A stretch of 49,887 nt of DNA from Nitrososphaeraceae archaeon. Lineage in GTDB: Archaea > Thermoproteota > Nitrososphaeria > Nitrososphaerales > Nitrososphaeraceae. Below, piece after piece: positions 8,708 to 17,523 of the stretch (position 1 is the first letter of the stretch; every line of letters begins with the position of its first letter). Under the pieces are notes generated by a model. That model was not told where the DNA came from. It saw only the letters and a list, made by a program, of their open reading frames with translations, and did not search any database. A program made the position numbers and the translations under genes. The stretch lies in NCBI GenBank assembly GCA_021325295.1, contig JAJPHM010000029.1, positions 1 to 49,887 on the forward strand, given 5' to 3'.

Positions 8708-11389
8708 ATGGAAAGCGGCAGCAAGACCGTCAAGCCGATATACTTTTTTGATGAGGCTGACGGCAAGAACAAATCCCTGCTTGGAGGGAAAGGTGCGGGC
8801 CTTTCAGAGATGACAAGATTAGGCCTTCCTGTCCCGCCGGGGTTTGTGATTACGACAGATGTTTGCGAAAAATTCTATGAAGCAGGCAGAAGACTTCCGG
8901 ATGGCTTGATGGATGAAGTGCGCAGGTCAATTGACAGGCTGGCATCGTTGACAGGCAAAAAGTTTGGAGACTCTACAAACCCGCTTCTTGTCTCGGTCCG
9001 TTCTGGAGCTCCTGTGTCAATGCCCGGCATGATGGATACTATCCTCAATCTTGGTCTTAACGACCAAACTGTTGCAGGCCTGGCCGCGCAGAGCAAAAAT
9101 CCCCGCTTTGCCTGGGACGCATACAGGAGGTTTATTCAGATGTTTGGCAAGGTAGTGCTCAATGTCGACGAAAAGGTGTTCGACGAGATACTGGCCGGCA
9201 AAGACTTGTCAAACGAAAAGGTATTGCGGGAAATTTCGGCATCTTTCAAGTCTGCATGCGAGCAAAAGACAGGCAAAAAGTTTCCGTCCGACCCGTACAA
9301 GCAATTGGAGCTTGCAATAGATGCTGTATTCCGTTCATGGATGGGAAGAAGGGCAGTTGAGTATCGCCGGCAGTACAGGATAACTCCTGAAATTGCCAAC
9401 GGAACTGCAGTAACAGTTGTTACTATGGTATTTGGCAATATGGGAAATGACAGTGCCACAGGAGTTGTATTCACAAGAGACCCCGAGGTGGGGGAGAAAA
9501 AGCTGTATGGAGAGTACCTTGTAAACGCACAGGGAGAAGACGTTGTATCAGGCAAGGTAACGCCACAGCATATTGGAGCACTTGCAAAAGAGATGCCAAA
9601 TGTTTACAGAGACCTCCTGTTGGTGTGCAATAAACTTGAAAACCACTTCAAAGAGCCTCAGGATGTCGAGTTTACGGTTGAAAGAGGCAAGCTGTATATT
9701 CTGCAAACAAGGGCAGGCAAGATGAATGCTATTGCCATGGTCAAGACATCAGTCGACATGTTTCACGAGGGCCTGATAAGCAAAACGTCTGCGCTTTCCA
9801 GAATAGATCCAGAAGGCCTCGAGCAGATCCTTTACAGAAGAATAGATCCTCATGCAAAGAACAAACCCGTGGCAACAGGGGTCGGCGCCTCTCCAGGAGC
9901 AGCAAGTGGCATTGCAATATTTGATGTCCAGCGCGCAGAGCTTTTGGGCAAAAAAGGCGAAAAAGTCATACTCGTAAGAGAAGAAACGCGGCCTGATGAT
10001 GTCCCTGCTTTCTTTCAGTCAGTAGGCATACTGACAAGCAGAGGAGGAAAAACTTCGCATGCAGCAGTTGTTGCACGCGGCATGGGCAAGCCATGCGTAG
10101 TAGGCTGCTCACAGATCGAAATTGACGAGGCCGGCAAGAAATTTAATGTCAGCTTCGGCAGCAGCGGCAAGAATCACTTATCTTCGGAAACGGTTGTATC
10201 TGAGGGACAGAGGATAACAATTGATGGCTCAACTGGTAGGGTCTATGTCGGCGACATCCCAACAGTTGAACCAGAAATAACGCCTGAATTCAGGGAACTG
10301 CTGCAATGGGCAGCCGAAACCAAGGCCATAAAAATCAGGGCAAATGCCGATACTCCAGAAAGCGCCGCATTGGCCAGAAAATATGGTGCAGAGGGAATTG
10401 GTCTGTGCCGAACAGAGAGGATGTTTAACCGGCACGACCGGATAGCGCAATTTGTGAACATGATAATGGCAGAAACAGAGCAACAGAGGAGAAAGGCCCT
10501 AGCCGAGCTTGAGCCCTTGCAAAGGCAAGACTTTAAGGCCATTCTGAAGGAAATGCAGGGTCTCCCGGTCACAATCAGGTTGCTTGATCCGCCCCTGCAC
10601 GAATTCCTGCCAAAAGAGGAGGATCTTTTAGAGCAGATATCGGAACTTAAGCTAAAGGGTAGGTCAGATGCACAGCAGAAGGAAAAGGAAAAGATGCTGA
10701 GGCGGGTACACGAGCTTTCCGAAGTAAATCCGATGCTTGGTCATAGAGGAGTAAGGGTCGGAATATCTTTTCCAGAAATTTACGAAACGATAATCCGGGC
10801 AATATGCGAAGCTGCCGCAGAGCTTGCCAAAGAGGGTGTAACGGTAGAACCTCAGATAATGGTTCCCCAAGTGGGAATGGTTGAAGAGCTTGTCAGCACC
10901 AGGCAGATATTTGAATCAGTCAAACGTGAGGTGGAACACAAGCACAAGATAAAGCTAAAGATAAAGTTTGGAAGCATGATCGAAGTAGTTCGCTCGTGCC
11001 TAGTAGCTGACGACATCGCAGAGGTAGTTGATTTCCTGAGTTTTGGAACAAACGACCTCACGCAGGCTACATTCAGCTTCAGTAGAGAGGATGCCGAGGG
11101 CAAGTTCCTGCCATTTTACTTGGAAAAGGGAATTGTATCGTTCAACCCATTTCAGACCGTAGACACAAAAGGTGTCGGTAGGCTGATGAAGATGACTGTA
11201 GACCTTGCCAGAAAGGTAAGGAGGGATGTTGAAATAGGAATATGCGGCGAGCACGGCGGGGATCCGCGTTCTATAGAGTTTTGTAGCAATATTGGACTGG
11301 ATTATGTCAGTGCATCGTCATATAGGATACCAATAGCTATACTGGCCGCCGCTCAGTCTGCAATCAGAAAAAGTAAAGCTTCCCAGTAA
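8708..11389 (+). CDS. ppdK: Pyruvate, phosphate dikinase
   Basis: This 893-residue enzyme interconverts pyruvate + ATP + Pi and PEP + AMP + PPi, and so feeds gluconeogenesis from pyruvate. The three family domains are in order. The N-terminal nucleotide-binding domain has GGKGAGLSEM near residue 25 and SVRSGAPVSMPGMMDT. The swivelling phospho-histidine domain has TSRGGKTSHAAVVARGMGKP. The C-terminal PEP/pyruvate barrel has GLCRTERMF, GTNDLTQ and GICGEHGGDP. The start at 8708 rests on the TATA spacing and the family N-terminus (an upstream in-frame extension exists). It lies near the FBPA/P-TIM pair that acts further up the same pathway. Confidence 0.96.
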   Translation: MESGSKTVKPIYFFDEADGKNKSLLGGKGAGLSEMTRLGLPVPPGFVITTDVCEKFYEAGRRLPDGLMDEVRRSIDRLASLTGKKFGDSTNPLLVSVRSGAPVSMPGMMDTILNLGLNDQTVAGLAAQSKNPRFAWDAYRRFIQMFGKVVLNVDEKVFDEILAGKDLSNEKVLREISASFKSACEQKTGKKFPSDPYKQLELAIDAVFRSWMGRRAVEYRRQYRITPEIANGTAVTVVTMVFGNMGNDSATGVVFTRDPEVGEKKLYGEYLVNAQGEDVVSGKVTPQHIGALAKEMPNVYRDLLLVCNKLENHFKEPQDVEFTVERGKLYILQTRAGKMNAIAMVKTSVDMFHEGLISKTSALSRIDPEGLEQILYRRIDPHAKNKPVATGVGASPGAASGIAIFDVQRAELLGKKGEKVILVREETRPDDVPAFFQSVGILTSRGGKTSHAAVVARGMGKPCVVGCSQIEIDEAGKKFNVSFGSSGKNHLSSETVVSEGQRITIDGSTGRVYVGDIPTVEPEITPEFRELLQWAAETKAIKIRANADTPESAALARKYGAEGIGLCRTERMFNRHDRIAQFVNMIMAETEQQRRKALAELEPLQRQDFKAILKEMQGLPVTIRLLDPPLHEFLPKEEDLLEQISELKLKGRSDAQQKEKEKMLRRVHELSEVNPMLGHRGVRVGISFPEIYETIIRAICEAAAELAKEGVTVEPQIMVPQVGMVEELVSTRQIFESVKREVEHKHKIKLKIKFGSMIEVVRSCLVADDIAEVVDFLSFGTNDLTQATFSFSREDAEGKFLPFYLEKGIVSFNPFQTVDTKGVGRLMKMTVDLARKVRRDVEIGICGEHGGDPRSIEFCSNIGLDYVSASSYRIPIAILAAAQSAIRKSKASQ

Positions 11390-11468
11390 GTTAAACAGTT
11401 CGACTAACTTGCTCACAGAAAAAAGGCATGTGCTGATAGTTGGTTGTTGTGATGCAGACTAAATGTGG

Positions 11469-11813
11469 TTACAGGGCGGCTTCGCCACGTTTTTTCGAGC
11501 CAATATCCACTACATCGTCTATATCTGACACAAATATCTTGCCTTCTCCTGCCAGACCTGTGCTTGTGCTGTTGATAATCTTGTCAACCACCTTTTCTAC
11601 CATCGAGTCTTTCACTACGACAACAATTGTCGTGTTCACATTAAACTCTGGAACATAGCTTGATGTACCTCTGCCTGAAAGCCTAGGTGTTCTTGGAATC
11701 TGACCCCTGCCTTTGGAATCGTAGTATGTCAGACCTCCTATGTCTAGTCCCTTGAGCGCATTAAACGCTTCGTCCATTCTGGTTACAGGAATTACTGCTT
11801 CAATTCTTTTCAT
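11469..11813 (-). CDS. PII-family nitrogen regulator, copy 1
   Basis: This 114-residue PII-like protein has the typical N-terminus (MKRIEAVIP), the GRG region before the T-loop, YVPEF at the T-loop base, and the C-terminal GEGKIFVSDIDDVVDIG...KRGE nucleotide-binding segment. PII trimers sense ATP/ADP and 2-oxoglutarate and gate targets such as Amt. The T-loop (residues ~37-56) is rich in Arg/Pro/Ser and lacks the tyrosine that is uridylylated in enterobacterial GlnB. An Amt gene lies 4 kb away and a second PII is at 21151-21492. The start is an ATG with an AT-rich box (TTTAATAAAAG) about 40 bases upstream. Confidence 0.92.
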   Translation of the reverse strand: MKRIEAVIPVTRMDEAFNALKGLDIGGLTYYDSKGRGQIPRTPRLSGRGTSSYVPEFNVNTTIVVVVKDSMVEKVVDKIINSTSTGLAGEGKIFVSDIDDVVDIGSKKRGEAAL

Positions 11814-12111
11814 GGCAGCCTATCAACCTACCAAACTCAGTATGGAGTGCTTTTATTAAAGTATTGCTCCCGAGAGCTTTTTGGAGTAAAATTTTGCATG
11901 AGCATAGGAAAGAAGCCTGACAATTCATCATGATTGAGAGATAATTCTCATATTCCTTGAACCACAATCTTTGCAATCACTTTGAAATTTTTATAATAAT
12001 TAATTCTAAGTTGATGCTTTCTGGAACAGATAGCCGTGGGATGATAAACCGTACTGGAAGAACTAAAAATTTCAGCAAAATTAATATACTTACTTTCGCA
12101 TAGCTGGAGCC

Positions 12112-12279
12112 ATGGCTGAAGCCGATATAATGATCTTTATCGCAACTGCAGTGTCTCTTGCGATAACCATTGGCATACTCTTTGGCGAGCGCGCCTATAG
12201 GTATAGAAGGATGGCCGAGAAAAAGCACTATGGAACATACGGATTCACCTACGAATCCCATCCGGAGCAAAAAGAATAG
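12112..12279 (+). CDS. Small single-span membrane protein (55 aa)
   Basis: Fifty-five residues with an acidic N-terminus (MAEAD), one hydrophobic helix (IMIFIATAVSLAITIGILF) and a basic C-terminal tail (RAYRYRR). The positive-inside rule puts the tail in the cytoplasm. A TATA-like TTAATATACTT (12081-12091) ends about 21 bases before the ATG, which fits a leaderless gene. A longer open frame on the opposite strand lacks these signs. I recognise no family and the function is unknown. Confidence 0.65.
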   Translation: MAEADIMIFIATAVSLAITIGILFGERAYRYRRMAEKKHYGTYGFTYESHPEQKE

Positions 12280-12310
12280 AGCCTAAGGTCAGGCCAAGCC
12301 TCAATACTTT

Positions 12311-12868
12311 TTGTTTTTCGTGCTGATACCAATAACATTTTTACCATGGAAATTTAGACTTGGTTATAGCAGGGACAAAGTTTTGCGAGTAAATCTTGAA
12401 GCAGATGAGCATATTGTTGCAGCACTTCCGAAGGTATGGGACAATATTGTCGGCTTTGCGGGATTTTTCCATAAAAGCAAGGAAGGTATCCTTGCTCTAA
12501 CTAACAGGAACCTTATCTTCACTCCACAGTACTTTTACATTACTCCAAAGGAAAGAGAAAAATACTTTGGGCAAGACAAGGCCCAGATAACAAAAATAGA
12601 CAATTATTCCGAATCCCAGCTAGACGAAGACATCTCCAAAGAATCAGGCAGCCTGGTTATCCCTCTGAAATCTGTCATTGAAGTCAGTAGCATAAGATTG
12701 CGAAAAGTCAATTTTCTGCGAATTAAATTCAAGACAGACAACAACAAAACAAAGGTGGTTGATTTTGGAATTACAAAGAGTGTGACAAACTATCCTGTGC
12801 GACAACCAATGATTTTTTACAGTATTGATTGGGAACCGTGGGTCAGAATTATCAAAGCTTATACCTGA
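12311..12868 (+). CDS. Hypothetical protein with possible PH/GRAM-like fold
   Basis: This 185-residue protein has a hydrophobic start, then a pattern seen in PH/GRAM-like domains: EGILALTNRNLIFTPQ followed by IPLKSVIEVSSI and a beta-strand pair. That fold often binds lipid or protein at membranes, and here it is inference. The TTG at 12311 or the GTG at 12320 could be the start. No operon partner is obvious. Confidence 0.6.
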   Translation: MFFVLIPITFLPWKFRLGYSRDKVLRVNLEADEHIVAALPKVWDNIVGFAGFFHKSKEGILALTNRNLIFTPQYFYITPKEREKYFGQDKAQITKIDNYSESQLDEDISKESGSLVIPLKSVIEVSSIRLRKVNFLRIKFKTDNNKTKVVDFGITKSVTNYPVRQPMIFYSIDWEPWVRIIKAYT

Positions 12869-12913
12869 TCATATCTAAATGCGACCTATCTTACCTTTAT
12901 CCTAATACAGAAG

Positions 12914-13411
12914 CTATACACGTGTTCCTTCGCCAGAAAATTTGAGTACCTGCTTGGATCTCTGAACTATAGTGTCTGTGATTGATTCACTTTCTGCCTG
13001 AAATGTCACATTGGTGACTCTTTTTTTGTACTTGAAAATTTCAAGCTCATACGAGTCGTCCTTAGGCCTGTATAATGCAAGACCAAGGTTTGCTGCTCCG
13101 CCATAATCTGATTTGAATCTGGTGTAATGCTCTGACATCTTTAAAGACTTCAAGAAGACCCACTTTGTGTTCAAAATTTTCGAATCACTGTGCAAATAAA
13201 ACTCGTACGATGCAGGATTCTGCTTTTCTATCAATACCATCCTTATGTCAGGGTCAGGCCACCACTTGATGATCTTTGACCAAGTATTGACAAGAGCTCT
13301 TCTGTTATCAAATATCAGAAGCACATTTGGTCGGACATCATGAAAAAAGTATCCGACTCCCATAAAATCCTGGAACAATTCTATATCATGTTCAGTGCTT
13401 GGATTATCCAT
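12914..13411 (-). CDS. Hypothetical protein (165 aa)
   Basis: A soluble alpha/beta-looking protein with no motif I recognise. It contains Trp-rich stretches (WSKIIKWWPDPDIR) and no Cys. The ATG at 13411 is preceded by an AAAGGAG Shine-Dalgarno-like element about 10 bases upstream, so it is probably translated from a leadered mRNA, unlike many of its neighbours. It converges on the gene at 12311-12868 across a 45-base gap. Confidence 0.65.
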   Translation of the reverse strand: MDNPSTEHDIELFQDFMGVGYFFHDVRPNVLLIFDNRRALVNTWSKIIKWWPDPDIRMVLIEKQNPASYEFYLHSDSKILNTKWVFLKSLKMSEHYTRFKSDYGGAANLGLALYRPKDDSYELEIFKYKKRVTNVTFQAESESITDTIVQRSKQVLKFSGEGTRV

Positions 13412-13566
13412 CTGCTTCTATTTCTCCTTTGAGAGTTTCCTCTCCTATTCTTCGGCCACTCTATTTAATATTGTTCTGCAAATTGCTGCGTTCGTCATCG
13501 CATTCCACTTGCTGTCTAGCAGGTACTATTCTATTGAGGCATATATACATCCTCCACTAACGATCT

Positions 13567-13797
13567 GTGTTGCGAATTCCAAAAGTAAAGCCATTGTCAG
13601 AAATTCTCAAAATGAACAAAGAAGAGCTTTTAGAATACCTTAAGCAATCAGAGAAGTCAATGCAACCATCTGATTCAATTGAGGTAGTGCCATTTGAACA
13701 TGGAACAAAGGTACTATATTATCATAAGAATCAAACCAAGCCGTACAAGACGAGAGTTTACCTAGCCAAGGTCGAGGACAATGACCTGATGAAGTGA
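13567..13797 (+). CDS. Small hypothetical protein (76 aa)
   Basis: Seventy-six charged residues with an amphipathic N-terminal half (LSEILKMNKEELLEYLKQ) and a beta-prone C-terminal half. A TATATA box (13540-13545) lies about 25 bases before the GTG at 13567, supporting a leaderless start there; TTG 13570 is an alternative. No family is recognised. Confidence 0.55.
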   Translation: MLRIPKVKPLSEILKMNKEELLEYLKQSEKSMQPSDSIEVVPFEHGTKVLYYHKNQTKPYKTRVYLAKVEDNDLMK

Positions 13798-13848
13798 AGA
13801 ATAATGGTAAAGTAAATTGATATACGAGGCACACCATATTACTTCTGT

Positions 13849-14607
13849 GTGAGAAAAGCGGCAAGACCAGTAAACCAGAAGGGGACCTTTATAGATGCTA
13901 TTTACGAATGGTTCTTGCCTAGAAATAGATTCTGGACTCTGGTTAGCGTAGCTACCTTCTGTGCACTTGTTATGCTAGAAGCTTTTTTCATTATTGTAGA
14001 AAGTACTGACCCACAAATCAGACAGAAAATGATTCCCTTGGTATTGAGTTTGATGTTAACCTTTGTTCTGAGTATATTCTGGCGTGGCTCTATTCAGTCT
14101 TTCCTATCAATTGCAGGGACTGGAAGCATGTACTTTGGTATGGTGTTTATCTTATCGACAGCAGCTGGTCACCACGGACTGCAACCCGTCATAGCAAGTA
14201 GGCTAGGCGTAGGAAAGGTCATGGAGCCGGTCCCTCCTGTGCCAATGGCGAACCTGTACTTTCTAATGGGTATTCTTGGCATGGCGCTATGTATGGCAAT
14301 TAGTTTTAAACCATCATTATTCAGAATTAAGGGTCCACAGTTTAAGCTTCCATATCCAGTATGGACTGGCTTGGAAGCCTCAAAATCTGGATCTAGTGCG
14401 ATGCTTATCCCGGTACAGGGATTGCTCAATCCAACAGAGCGCCATTTGATTGCAAAATATAGATACATTGTGGTAAAGATTGGTGGGACAGCATACTTTG
14501 TTTCTCCTGATGACTGGGTGCCTCAAGGATCTTTTGTAGTAAGGGATATGGGATCCGGCTCGCTTCTTGGAATACCAAAATTGCCTGATGGATTCAATAT
14601 GTGGTAG
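13849..14607 (+). CDS. Integral membrane hypothetical protein
   Basis: This 252-residue protein has a basic N-terminus and four to five predicted membrane helices between residues ~30 and ~155. A soluble C-terminal domain of about 95 residues follows (LNPTERHLIAKYRYIVVKIGG...). The GTG at 13849 is the apparent start. It follows a small hypothetical gene by 51 bases. I cannot name a family; the soluble tail may be regulatory or binding. Confidence 0.6.
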   Translation: MRKAARPVNQKGTFIDAIYEWFLPRNRFWTLVSVATFCALVMLEAFFIIVESTDPQIRQKMIPLVLSLMLTFVLSIFWRGSIQSFLSIAGTGSMYFGMVFILSTAAGHHGLQPVIASRLGVGKVMEPVPPVPMANLYFLMGILGMALCMAISFKPSLFRIKGPQFKLPYPVWTGLEASKSGSSAMLIPVQGLLNPTERHLIAKYRYIVVKIGGTAYFVSPDDWVPQGSFVVRDMGSGSLLGIPKLPDGFNMW

Positions 14608-14683
14608 ATGCACCAGAAACAGAATCCAAATAAAACAAAATAGGATGGAAAAATAATGAAATGAAAGTTGAGATTGGCTGGGC

Positions 14684-15436
14684 CTAAAGGATTGGCTTTG
14701 CCTTTAGCTCGCGCCACTTGCCGCGTGCCCAAAATCCCCATTTCTGCTTGTCTTCTGATGGATAATAACACTTTTCGTTGTGGGGACAATTGATACACCT
14801 ATTTGAAGGCTCAAGTGTCGGAGCTATATTGTTTTTCAGTAGCGTATTAAGGATGCGAGCTCTTCTTGTAGTTTCATTCAGCAGCTTTTCGCTTCTGGGA
14901 ACGACAAATTCCAGCTCATTTCCTTCGGTATCAAAATAGATTATCACGCCTTCTTGCTTGTTAAACATGTGAAGGTATGCATTCAACTGCATGAAATGTT
15001 CGGCAAATGGCATCTCGGGTAGTTCTGCAACACTCCTGAATACCATTACCACCTCGTCCTCAACCCTGTCTGCGCGGCCAACAAGCTTGACACCAGATCC
15101 CGCGTCAATTTCTCCTGTTGCAGGTTTTTCCAGAATGCTGAGAGCTCCTTTTTCGATTATGGTTGCCATCATTTGCTTGTGCGTAGCTTCTTGTGGGTCC
15201 TTTCGATCAAGGTAGGCTCGCCTGAGGCATCCGCTTACCTCATCTATTGATATTTTGCTCTCGTCACCATTTGTGGGATTGATGAGTGAAAAGACCTGCT
15301 CTATTACATCGTAAACATCAACCTTGGGAGGTGCATCGCTGGCAGCTCTATAGTTATCGACGCCTTCTTTGATCTTGTTACGGGCTTTTTCTAAAATTTT
15401 TTCGCTCTGCCTTACAGCCTTTACCCCTGATGACAT
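14684..15436 (-). CDS. Cas4/RecB-like PD-(D/E)XK protein with altered active site
   Basis: This 250-residue protein has the Cas4-like layout: one Cys early (SGCLRRAYLDR), a GRAD motif (VGRADRV, residues ~127-133), a QLNAYLHMF helix, and three C-terminal Cys in CINCPHNEKC. Together the four Cys could hold an iron-sulphur cluster. In active members the strand after GRAD carries E-x-K; here the aligned strand reads VVMVFRS, so the Glu and Lys appear to be replaced. It may bind DNA without cutting it or use other residues. No cas gene or CRISPR array is near. The gene is divergent from amt and shares with it a perfect 84-bp inverted promoter repeat and the N-terminus MSSGV. Confidence 0.75.
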   Translation of the reverse strand: MSSGVKAVRQSEKILEKARNKIKEGVDNYRAASDAPPKVDVYDVIEQVFSLINPTNGDESKISIDEVSGCLRRAYLDRKDPQEATHKQMMATIIEKGALSILEKPATGEIDAGSGVKLVGRADRVEDEVVMVFRSVAELPEMPFAEHFMQLNAYLHMFNKQEGVIIYFDTEGNELEFVVPRSEKLLNETTRRARILNTLLKNNIAPTLEPSNRCINCPHNEKCYYPSEDKQKWGFWARGKWRELKAKPIL

Positions 15437-15504
15437 GCTATCGGAAGTCTGAATGCAACTATAAATACTATTTTATCATAAAAATGATTTTTTATGGTAA
15501 TATG
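15421..15504 (-). repeat. Left arm of perfect 84-bp inverted repeat (Cas4-like promoter)
   Basis: The reverse complement of this segment matches 15692-15775 at all 84 positions by direct reading. It holds the first five codons of the Cas4-like gene (MSSGV), the TATA box at 15460-15465 (26-27 bases from the ATG at 15436) and about 40 bases of upstream AT-rich sequence. Similarity stops sharply at both ends. Confidence 0.95.
15460..15465 (-). promoter_or_regulatory. TATA box of the Cas4-like gene
   Basis: TTTATA on the minus strand, 26-27 bases before the ATG at 15436. It is an exact mirror copy of the amt box inside the inverted repeat. Confidence 0.65.
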
Positions 15505-15691
15505 CCGAAACCCTTTGTGCGTTGCCTGGGCTATTGCGACAATAACCTGCTTTAATATTAATAATATGTGCAAAACGGACAGCATCTCCCTGTAACTTGT
15601 TATTGGCGGAAGCTTGCCTCAGTGTAGTAGCTTGAATATCCCGACAGATTGAAAAAACTGAGTACAAAACAGGTGACATAGTGCCTTGACA
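15505..15691. other. 187-base unique spacer between inverted-repeat arms
   Basis: With the arms, this makes the 323-base intergenic region between the Cas4-like gene and amt. No coding frame, RNA gene or hairpin of note is visible in the spacer. Confidence 0.6.
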
Positions 15692-15775
15692 CATATTACC
15701 ATAAAAAATCATTTTTATGATAAAATAGTATTTATAGTTGCATTCAGACTTCCGATAGCATGTCATCAGGGGTAA
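15692..15775 (+). repeat. Right arm of perfect 84-bp inverted repeat (amt promoter)
   Basis: Mirror copy of 15421-15504. It carries the amt TATA box and codons 1-5. Beyond the repeat the two genes diverge at once: codon 6 is ATG in amt and AAG in the Cas4-like gene. Confidence 0.95.
15731..15736 (+). promoter_or_regulatory. TATA box of amt
   Basis: TTTATA, 26-27 bases before the ATG at 15760. The spacing implies a leaderless amt mRNA. Confidence 0.65.
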
Positions 15776-17277
15776 TGGCCGACCCGTTATTTTCGATGGT
15801 AAAAAAGCACAAGTGGGCAGCAGTCTTTATAATGGCAGGTCTGCTCGTTGGGGTGTCCGGATTCGTTGCAGCTGATACTGCATATGCACAGTTCGGTCCT
15901 CTCAACAAGCTTGCTGATCCAAACCAGACATCAGAGATACATTGTGGACAACCAATGAAGCCGCCGGGCAACACCAGTCAAACATTTGGTGGAAGCATGG
16001 CACCATGTATCGACTCTGGAGATACCACTTTCATGTACACCGCAGCATCATTTGTGATGATAATGACTCCGGGTGGTGTTGGTTTTCTGTACGGTGGTAT
16101 GACAAGGAGAAAGAACTCTCTTACAATCATTCTCCAGAACTTCTTGGTATATTCCATAGTAAGCATCCAGTGGGTCATTTACGGATATTCGATAATGTTC
16201 GGTCCTGATTCTGGAATTGGGCCTGGATTTATTGGCAACCTCGATTGGATAGGGCTAAATAACGTTCAACATAATGCGCCAGCGGACGTTTACGCTCCGA
16301 CAATTCCGCATATCGGCTATGTGATGTTCCAGCTCATGTTCGCAGCTATCACACCGGCACTGACTATAGCAGGTTATGCGGATAGAGTGAAGATGAGTGC
16401 CTTCATGATCTATACAGTACTCTGGAGTACATTCATTTACGACTTTGCAGGACACTGGAACTGGTCTCTCGGAAGTCAAGGCACTCATCCTGGATGGCTA
16501 GCTGCTCTTGGCGCTGAAGACTTTGCAGGTGGAACTGTGATCCACATTACATCAGGGTTCTCAGGTTTAGCTAGTGCAATGATCCTTGGCCGGAGAATGG
16601 GATACGGAAGGGCTCCATTTGAACCGCATTCTATCCCGCTAGTGATGCTAGGTGCAATACTGCTATGGTTCGGGTGGTTCGGCTTCAACCCAGGTAGTGC
16701 TGGCTTTGCAGGGTTGCTTGAGACCCAAGCGTTCCAGAATACAAACCTTGCAACTGCTGTAGCAGCCATGTGGTGGGTATTCCTCAGCTGGGCGCATACA
16801 GGAAAGACAAGTGCACTGGGTGCAACTGCCGGCGCAGTCGCTGGGCTTGTAGCAATCACGCCTGCATCAGGGTTCATTGGCACATGGGCCTCCATAATAG
16901 TAGGATTTGCTTGCGCGACAGGGTGCTTCTATTGTCTGATATGGAAGAACCGCAGAAGAATTGACGATGCACTCGATACTTGGCCAGTACATGGTATGGG
17001 CGGAGTAATCGGAGCACTATTGACAGGTGCCTTCAGCGAAACAAGAATTAACCCATATGGACACAACGGCGCATTCTTTGGAAATCCAATACAGCTAGGA
17101 ATAAACGCAGTAGGAGCAGGAGCTGCATGCATCTGGTCCTTTGCACTTACTGTTGCGATGTGGAAAGCAATGGATGCAGTGTGGCCGGGCGGAGTACGTG
17201 TAACTCCCAAGGAAGAAGAGATTGGGCTAGATATTGCCCAAGTGGGAGAAAGAGCCTACAGCGAAGGCGTCACGTAA
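15760..17277 (+). CDS. amt: Ammonium transporter Amt
   Basis: This 505-residue Amt/Mep/Rh protein takes up ammonium across the cytoplasmic membrane for assimilation or oxidation. A signal-like segment ends near AYAQF (residue ~45), followed by about 11 membrane helices. The channel's twin histidines are seen in GGTVIHITSG and WPVHGMGG, and FYGG-type and DFAGH signatures are present. Between the signal segment and helix 1 is a ~35-residue extracytoplasmic loop with two Cys. The PII proteins in this window are natural partners. The promoter and first five codons are duplicated, inverted, in front of the Cas4-like gene. A hairpin terminator follows. Confidence 0.96.
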   Translation: MSSGVMADPLFSMVKKHKWAAVFIMAGLLVGVSGFVAADTAYAQFGPLNKLADPNQTSEIHCGQPMKPPGNTSQTFGGSMAPCIDSGDTTFMYTAASFVMIMTPGGVGFLYGGMTRRKNSLTIILQNFLVYSIVSIQWVIYGYSIMFGPDSGIGPGFIGNLDWIGLNNVQHNAPADVYAPTIPHIGYVMFQLMFAAITPALTIAGYADRVKMSAFMIYTVLWSTFIYDFAGHWNWSLGSQGTHPGWLAALGAEDFAGGTVIHITSGFSGLASAMILGRRMGYGRAPFEPHSIPLVMLGAILLWFGWFGFNPGSAGFAGLLETQAFQNTNLATAVAAMWWVFLSWAHTGKTSALGATAGAVAGLVAITPASGFIGTWASIIVGFACATGCFYCLIWKNRRRIDDALDTWPVHGMGGVIGALLTGAFSETRINPYGHNGAFFGNPIQLGINAVGAGAACIWSFALTVAMWKAMDAVWPGGVRVTPKEEEIGLDIAQVGERAYSEGVT

Positions 17278-17286
17278 ACTAAAAAC

Positions 17287-17315
17287 GAATCAGGAGTTCC
17301 TGATTCTACCTTTTT
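17287..17315 (+). terminator. Hairpin plus T-tract after amt
   Basis: A perfect 9-base inverted repeat (17287-17295 and 17298-17306) lies ten bases after the amt stop and is followed by TTTTT at 17311-17315. The T-rich tract alone would suit archaeal termination. Confidence 0.55.
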
Positions 17316-17523
17316 CATCCTTTCTTTTTGTTCTGATCTGCTTTTGTTATCATTACTTTCTTGGTATTCTTTGTAATTTTCCTTGAATGCATTTGGCAGA
17401 AGCATTTCTGGCATTATTTGTTCAAGCACTCATATGCAAAGCCGGCCTATAACATAATAGAATGGTCAAGTTGGCCTTAACATATTGAAGGAAAATAGTT
17501 AAAAGGATGATAATAAATCACTC

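Noticed and set aside
11977-12270. 97-codon minus-strand frame
   Set aside because: It is the shadow of the leaderless small membrane-protein gene at 12112-12279 and has no promoter or protein-like composition.
14684-15436. CRISPR-associated Cas4 gene
   Set aside because: The fold is Cas4-like, but no cas1/cas2 genes or CRISPR repeats occur in the window and the active site is altered.
15421-15775. Insertion-sequence terminal repeats
   Set aside because: The 187-base spacer has no transposase and the arms contain functional promoters and codons, not transposon ends. No target-site duplication is seen.
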